A DNA stretch of 56,267 bases from an uncultured Eubacteriales bacterium (GTDB lineage Bacteria; Bacillota; Clostridia; Oscillospirales; Oscillospiraceae), in contig URDG01000017.1 of assembly GCA_900546515.1 (NCBI GenBank), forward strand, positions 1 to 56,267, in the 5' to 3' direction. Position numbers and translations under genes: made by a program. The notes below the pieces were generated by a model. The model was not told the DNA's origin and searched no databases. It worked only from the letters and a program-made list of their open reading frames with translations. Of the stretch, positions 52,289 to 56,267 are shown in pieces. Positions within the stretch are counted from its first letter, which is position 1; each line of letters begins with the position of its first letter.

Positions 52289-52738
52289 ATGCAGGACAGT
52301 TACATTCAAAATACAGACATCAGCTTTCTCAACAAAAAATTAGACAACCACATTCAACGAAAAATCCATGCTTTGTATAATCGGAAAGAATTTCAAGAAT
52401 GTTCCTTGATGAATATGTGGGTAGTAGACTATCTGTTCCACATGGAATTAATCAAAACTCCTGTATTTCAGAAAGATATAGAAGCGGAGTTTTTTATCAA
52501 TCGAGCTACTGCGTCCAAAATGTTGACTTTAATGGAAAAGAAAAAGTTAATTAAACGGACAAATTATGCCTGTGATAGCCGTCTAAAACAAATTGAGTTA
52601 GAGCCCTATGGTATGGAACTTCAAAAAATGTGCTGCCACATAAGAGAAGAAATTGAAAATCAGCTTACTGCGTGCATTACCGAAGAAGAAGAACAGATTT
52701 TCAAAACCATTTATTTGCGTATCCTTGCTAATATGTGA
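52289..52738 (+). CDS. MarR-family transcriptional regulator
   Basis: This 149-residue winged-helix repressor has a central helix-turn-helix with FQKDIEAEFFINRATASKMLTLMEKKKLIKR and the wing ACDSRLKQIELEPYG, typical of MarR (including the conserved Asp-Ser-Arg in the wing). MarR proteins usually repress a neighbouring efflux pump until a ligand binds. A GTTTGC-N2-GCAAAC palindrome sits at its own promoter and again before the MATE gene. AT-rich, with GAAGGAG as ribosome site. Confidence 0.88.
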   Translation: MQDSYIQNTDISFLNKKLDNHIQRKIHALYNRKEFQECSLMNMWVVDYLFHMELIKTPVFQKDIEAEFFINRATASKMLTLMEKKKLIKRTNYACDSRLKQIELEPYGMELQKMCCHIREEIENQLTACITEEEEQIFKTIYLRILANM

Positions 52739-52762
52739 GGAAATGCATTTTTTTCTCCAAAT

Positions 52763-52778
52763 AGTTTGCTTGCAAACT
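52763..52778 (+). promoter_or_regulatory. Predicted MarR operator before the MATE gene
   Basis: AGTTTGCTTGCAAACT, a perfect 16-bp palindrome sharing the GTTTGC/GCAAAC half-sites and two-base spacer with the operator at 52255-52268. It lies 39 bases before the MATE start codon. Confidence 0.7.
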
Positions 52779-52817
52779 TAAATTCAATACTACGATATTA
52801 GGAGGAGTTAAACATTT

Positions 52818-54215
52818 ATGAATTGCAGAGAAGATTTATTTCAAAATGCCCTCATTTCAAAATCGGTTTTTCAAATGGCAGTTCCAACCGTCATTTCTTC
52901 ACTGGTTTTGGTCATTTACAACATGGCAGATACCTTTTTTATTGGACAGACCCATGACCCTTTACAGGTTGCCGCCGTATCTCTTACGAACGCTGTGTTT
53001 GTCATGTATATGGCAATCGCTCAATTACTGGGAATTGGTGGAAGTGCTGTCATATCCATTCTTTTGGGCAAAGGAGAAAGCGAAAAGGCAAAAAATGCGT
53101 CTGTGTTCTGCTTTTATGGCTCTTTGATTTTTGGAGTTATTGTTGGTATTGCTATTATCTTGTTTATGGAGCCGCTTCTTATGGTACTGGGCAGTCGAAG
53201 TGAAACCTATCAATATTCAAAAGATTATTTGTTTTATATTGCAGTTGGTGCGCCTTTCATTCTGCTTGCAAATACCTTTGGTCATGCAGTAAGAGGTGAG
53301 GGTGCTTCTAAAGCGTCCATGATTGGTGGAATGATTGGAACAATCGTCAATATTATTTTAGACCCTATTTTCATTTTGATATTTCATATGGGAACTGCGG
53401 GAGCTGCGATTGCTACAGTTTTAGGGAATGTATTTGGTTGCGTATATTACATCTACTTTTTAACAAGAAAAAGCCAGTCTATGTCTTTGAATTTTAGATA
53501 TTTCAAGAGTTGCGGTCAAATTGCTGTGCGTGTATTATCGGTAGGTGTTCCAGCAGGAATCAGTTCTGCACTTATGAGTATTGCAACGGTATTACTAAAT
53601 AATGCACTGGTTCCTTATGGAGATACTGCGGTAGCTGCTATGGGGATTGTAACAAAAGTTTATCTCTTTATTGTTTTCGCCCATATGGGAATCTCAAATG
53701 GTATTCAGCCTTTACTTGGCTACTGCTACGGAGCTGGAAATCGCAAACGATTTATGGGAATTTTGAAATTCAGCGGTGTTTTAACCATTATATGTGGGAG
53801 CATACTGACGATTGCATATATTGTATTCAGCAAACAAATTATGGGGGTATTTATAGATAATTCTGAAGTTGTTCAATACGGTATTCCCATGCTAATTGCG
53901 ACTTCTTTGGCTGGTCCTGTTTTGGGACTTATGTTCCTGTCTATTAACAGTATGCAGGCACTTGACCGTCCGCTTCCGGCAACAATACTTTCTTTGTGCA
54001 GGCAAGGATTGTTCTTTATTCCTCTTCTGTTCATTTTGAATCAGATATTTGGACTTAATGGAATCAGTTATACTCAGACAGTATCAGATTATCTTGCTAT
54101 ATTGATTGCAGTAGTTATGTTGCTCACATCAGTGAAAAAAGCATTTCCCGCAGAAAAACACAGTGCAGAGTTAAAGCATGATACAAATTTATTCCATAAA
54201 CATGAGGTGGTATAA
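52818..54215 (+). CDS. MATE-family multidrug efflux transporter
   Basis: This 465-residue protein has twelve predicted membrane helices and the MATE pseudo-repeat (N-half with VISSLVLVIYNMADTFFIGQ, C-half with VGVPAGISSALMSIATVLLNN and AAMGIVTKVYLFIVF). It exchanges drugs or metabolites for Na+ or H+. It follows marR, with a matching operator between them, and overlaps the next gene (TAATG). The context is cargo of a mobile element. Confidence 0.92.
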   Translation: MNCREDLFQNALISKSVFQMAVPTVISSLVLVIYNMADTFFIGQTHDPLQVAAVSLTNAVFVMYMAIAQLLGIGGSAVISILLGKGESEKAKNASVFCFYGSLIFGVIVGIAIILFMEPLLMVLGSRSETYQYSKDYLFYIAVGAPFILLANTFGHAVRGEGASKASMIGGMIGTIVNIILDPIFILIFHMGTAGAAIATVLGNVFGCVYYIYFLTRKSQSMSLNFRYFKSCGQIAVRVLSVGVPAGISSALMSIATVLLNNALVPYGDTAVAAMGIVTKVYLFIVFAHMGISNGIQPLLGYCYGAGNRKRFMGILKFSGVLTIICGSILTIAYIVFSKQIMGVFIDNSEVVQYGIPMLIATSLAGPVLGLMFLSINSMQALDRPLPATILSLCRQGLFFIPLLFILNQIFGLNGISYTQTVSDYLAILIAVVMLLTSVKKAFPAEKHSAELKHDTNLFHKHEVV

Positions 54216-54382
54216 TGATAAAATACAAATGGGTACTTTGCCCTATCTGCGGCAATAAAACCCATACTATGATACGGAAAGATACCGAGATGAAGAACTT
54301 CCCACTTTACTACCCAAAATGTAAAAAAGAAACAATCATCAATGTTCAGGATATGAAAATCACACTTGCAGACAGTAAATAA
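54215..54382 (+). CDS. Cysteine-rich KTR-domain protein
   Basis: This 55-residue protein opens MIKYKWVLCPICGNKTHTMIR, the start of the cysteine-rich KTR family found on conjugative elements, and contains NFPLYYPKCKKETIINVQ. The family normally has a second CPKC pair; here the first Cys of that pair is Tyr, so only three of four zinc-ribbon cysteines remain. The start overlaps the MATE stop (TAATG). The function is unknown. Confidence 0.8.
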   Translation: MIKYKWVLCPICGNKTHTMIRKDTEMKNFPLYYPKCKKETIINVQDMKITLADSK

Positions 54383-54390
54383 TTATGTAT

Positions 54391-54427
54391 GCCGCCGCTA
54401 TGGATAACACCATACACGGCGGTTTTT
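54391..54427. terminator. Terminator after the MATE-KTR operon
   Basis: GCCGCCG and CGGCGG arms with an inner TATGG/CCATA pairing, followed by TTTTT. It lies nine bases past the KTR stop and seven before the stop of the convergent relaxase fragment. Confidence 0.8.
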
Positions 54428-54433
54428 CTATGC

Positions 54434-55618
54434 CTATCGGCTATCTCTGTCAAAGGACTTTTTGCGCTGCCTTTGAGGTGGTTTCTGTTTGGTGCGTTCC
54501 TGTATCTCACGCAAATGTTTTAACACGCTCTGTTTTTCGGGCGGTTTCTTGGTGGGTTTCTCTTTCTGCTTGAGCTTCAGATTGTATTCCCATACCTCAC
54601 GCTCATAACATTCCACAACGCCCTCCATTTCACGGTAGGTTGCCATAAATGCCTGAACATCGGGATAACCGTACTCTTTCAGAATATCGGGGAGTTTGTC
54701 CAGCTTTTCGGAGATTTCGTCCTCTGTCTGCTGTATCCTCTCTGCAAGTGCTTTTCGTTCTTTGCCCTTGAAAAGTCCTGTGGTGTCTTTTAACTCCTGT
54801 TTCAACTTCGGTAATACTCGGTTCTGCAAATGCTTGATTTCCTTTGCACTGTCCTGTACTCGTATCATAAGCTGCTGCATAATGCGGAACTCCGTCATAT
54901 TGATATTGAGCGTAGGCTTCGGCGGCATATCCTGTTCACGGATAAGAGTTTGCAGAAAATCTTTTGCCTTGCCGACGATACTGCGGAACATATCAGGCAG
55001 CCAACCGCTTTTTCGGATAGACTCGCTTGCCTTGTCCTGTATCTCGGTCTGCTTGATTTCCATAATCTTTGCTTCTGCAATTCCCGTAACAAGAGCCATA
55101 TCCGCTGTCCTGTTCCATTCCTGCCTTGCTTCATTATCGGCTTTTATTTCCGCTTCTTTCGGATTGTTTTTTCCGATTTTCTTGGTAGGCAGGTACACGC
55201 TGTTCTTATCAAATACTTTCAGGTGCTGTTCGGGATCGGAAATATAGCTGTTGATAAGGGTGGTGTAAAACTCCTTTTCTCCCTCAAGAAATGCTTCGCT
55301 TTTGTAGCGGTCATCTTTTACCGAAAACAGATACAGGACAGCAACCAGTTCCACAATCGCCACATGCTTAATGGTTGCGATAAACTCTACCAGATATCCA
55401 CGTTTTAATACATTTTTAAGTGTATTCAGGAAAATCAAAAGACAAACATCTATCAGGATCAGAACGATAGACAAATTTGCATATATGTAATTGGTATATA
55501 GATTGACAGTTCTATGTCGTAATGTATAGGCTAAAAAAAATGCCACCTGCAGGCAAATCAGATCCAGAATCATAAAATCCAGATGCTTTACCCAATTGTT
55601 TTTATTCTTCCGGTACAC
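54434..55618 (-). CDS. Chimeric ORF: sugar-transferase N-terminus fused to relaxase C-terminus
   Basis: One 394-codon frame joins two unrelated parts. Residues 1 to about 100 (NWVKHLDFMILDLICLQVAF, four membrane helices, KNVLKRGYLVEF, ending LYLFSV) match the N-terminal membrane part of polyprenyl glycosylphosphotransferases of capsule synthesis. Residues from about 101 (DDRYKSEAFLEGEKEF) to the end (RKKSFDRDSR) match the helical C-terminal region of MobA/MobL-type relaxases. The catalytic domains of both are missing. Either an element inserted here or an assembler joined two genomes. A functional protein is unlikely. Confidence 0.65.
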   Translation of the reverse strand: MYRKNKNNWVKHLDFMILDLICLQVAFFLAYTLRHRTVNLYTNYIYANLSIVLILIDVCLLIFLNTLKNVLKRGYLVEFIATIKHVAIVELVAVLYLFSVKDDRYKSEAFLEGEKEFYTTLINSYISDPEQHLKVFDKNSVYLPTKKIGKNNPKEAEIKADNEARQEWNRTADMALVTGIAEAKIMEIKQTEIQDKASESIRKSGWLPDMFRSIVGKAKDFLQTLIREQDMPPKPTLNINMTEFRIMQQLMIRVQDSAKEIKHLQNRVLPKLKQELKDTTGLFKGKERKALAERIQQTEDEISEKLDKLPDILKEYGYPDVQAFMATYREMEGVVECYEREVWEYNLKLKQKEKPTKKPPEKQSVLKHLREIQERTKQKPPQRQRKKSFDRDSR

Positions 55619-55687
55619 AATATCTCCTCATTTGTATACAAACTTACTACTACGATTGTACCAAACTCCGGTGTAAAAGTCCATAAA

Positions 55688-55723
55688 AGAGGGAGGATAT
55701 TCCCATGAAATACCCTCCCTCTT
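55688..55723 (-). terminator. atp operon terminator
   Basis: AAGAGGGAGG and CCTCCCTCTT form a 10-bp stem 15 bases past the atpC stop, with A/T-rich flanks. Confidence 0.8.
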
Positions 55724-55737
55724 ATTTCCATTTTCAC

Positions 55738-56142
55738 TTATCGATACTCTGCAAGATTAATACGGATCAGAGCCTTATGCAATGCAAATTCCGCGCGCTT
55801 TAGATCCAGATTGTCATTTCTGTTGTGAATCCGCTCCTCTGCCCGCTCTCTTGCGGCTTCCGCACGCTCCAGATCAATCTCTTCCGGCCATTCTGCCAGT
55901 TCTGCCAGAAGTGTTACCTTATCTCCCAGAATCTCGGCAAATCCGGCATGCACTGCTGCCACCTGTTCTTCATCCCCATGATGGATCGTGACAAGCCCCG
56001 GTTCCAGTACCGTTGTAAGTGGAATGTGATCACGGTATACACCGATCTCGCCGGATTCCGTATTAAATTCCAGCAGATCCGCAGTTCCCTTATAAAAAAC
56101 GCGGTCCGGCGTGATGATTTCTACATCAAATGTCTTTTCCAT
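55738..56142 (-). CDS. atpC: F-type ATP synthase epsilon subunit
   Basis: This 134-residue protein (start at the ATG at 56142, GGAGG eight bases upstream) opens FDVEIITPDRVFYKGTADLLEF and contains GEIGVYRDHIPLTTVLEPG. It has the C-terminal helical hairpin with LERAEAARERAEERI. It is the central-stalk subunit that couples rotation and inhibits hydrolysis. It follows atpD and ends in a terminator, so it is the last gene of an atp operon. The sequence style is closer to Lachnospiraceae than to the Oscillospiraceae-like left side, as far as I can judge by eye. Confidence 0.93.
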   Translation of the reverse strand: MEKTFDVEIITPDRVFYKGTADLLEFNTESGEIGVYRDHIPLTTVLEPGLVTIHHGDEEQVAAVHAGFAEILGDKVTLLAELAEWPEEIDLERAEAARERAEERIHNRNDNLDLKRAEFALHKALIRINLAEYR

Positions 56143-56169
56143 CTCTGTTTCCTCCAGCCGACACACACA

Positions 56170-56267
56170 TTACCCTGCATATGCCGCCTTTACCTCATCA
56201 ATTGTTCCGGCATTCAGGAAATAACTTTCCGGCACGTCATCCAGTTTTCCATCCAGAATTTCACGGA
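56170..56267 (-). CDS. atpD: F-type ATP synthase beta subunit, C-terminal end (partial)
   Basis: The last 31 or so codons of a minus-strand gene run off the window edge. They read REILDGKLDDVPESYFLNAG then TIDEVKAAYAG, matching the C-terminus of AtpD (typically xILxGKxDDLPExxFxxVGxIxE). The stop TAA is at 56170-56172. Its position before atpC is canonical. Confidence 0.85.
   Translation of the reverse strand, partial: REILDGKLDDVPESYFLNAGTIDEVKAAYAG

Overview
The window looks like the replication-origin region of a spore-forming, fairly GC-rich member of the Clostridia, most like gut Oscillospiraceae. Three things point there: an oriC/dnaA/dnaN/recF/remB/gyrBA cluster, a gerA-type spore germinant receptor operon, and parABS with the Firmicutes parS sequence. 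The last ~5 kb is compositionally different (AT-richer) and ends in ATP synthase genes and a chimeric ORF of Lachnospiraceae type. It is either a mobile-element insertion or an assembly chimera.

Layout. 1-0.4 kb: the 5' end of a 16S rRNA gene on the minus strand with two tandem near-consensus promoters. 0.46-4.3 kb: gerAA-gerAC-gerAB on the plus strand. 4.35-24.05 kb: an unbroken run of minus-strand genes. In transcription order these are parA, parB, serS, dnaA, [oriC], dnaN, yaaA, recF, remB, gyrB, gyrA, rnhA, an ABC exporter, a GNAT protein, mfd and a parvulin-type foldase lipoprotein. Two perfect parS sites lie just upstream of parA. 24.2-26.97 kb: a structured intergenic stretch with a 391-bp MITE-like element, then a surface Ig-repeat protein. 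27.2-33.1 kb: minus-strand metabolic genes (iorAB; glyS-nadE). 33.3-41.1 kb: mostly plus-strand envelope and cofactor genes (acyltransferase, polysaccharide deacetylase, ECF-S/coaX pantothenate pair, LCP protein, alkyltransferase-like protein, SpoU methyltransferase). 41.2-50.1 kb: minus-strand YhgE/Pip triad, hypB with a PLP enzyme, and a solute-binding protein. 50.2-51.5 kb: a HAD phosphatase and a sugar acetyltransferase. 51.8-55.3 kb: mobile-element material (frameshifted tnpV, marR, MATE pump, KTR protein, relaxase C-terminus). 55.3-56.27 kb: a sugar-transferase N-terminus fused in frame to that relaxase piece, then atpC and the end of atpD.

How the parts work together. The dnaN-to-gyrA genes are tightly packed (ATGA and TGATG overlaps) and form a replication operon. 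The dnaA-dnaN gap holds six DnaA-box-like 9-mers plus a run resembling a DnaA-trio, so I place oriC there. ParAB act on the two parS sites; one of these directly abuts the -35 box of parA, suggesting autoregulation. Spot counts of G and C suggest the strand skew changes across this locus. That would make serS-parB-parA and the genes out to glyS head-on to the rightward fork, which is unusual for essential genes.

Points most worth a second look: a NAD synthetase whose glutaminase domain has lost its catalytic Lys and Cys; a three-gene YhgE/Pip operon with an uncharacterised middle protein; a HypB metallochaperone GTPase co-transcribed with a metal-dependent PLP enzyme but no hydrogenase; the MITE-like element beside parS; and the chimeric junction near 55.32 kb. 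No CRISPR array, intact integrase or prophage was seen.
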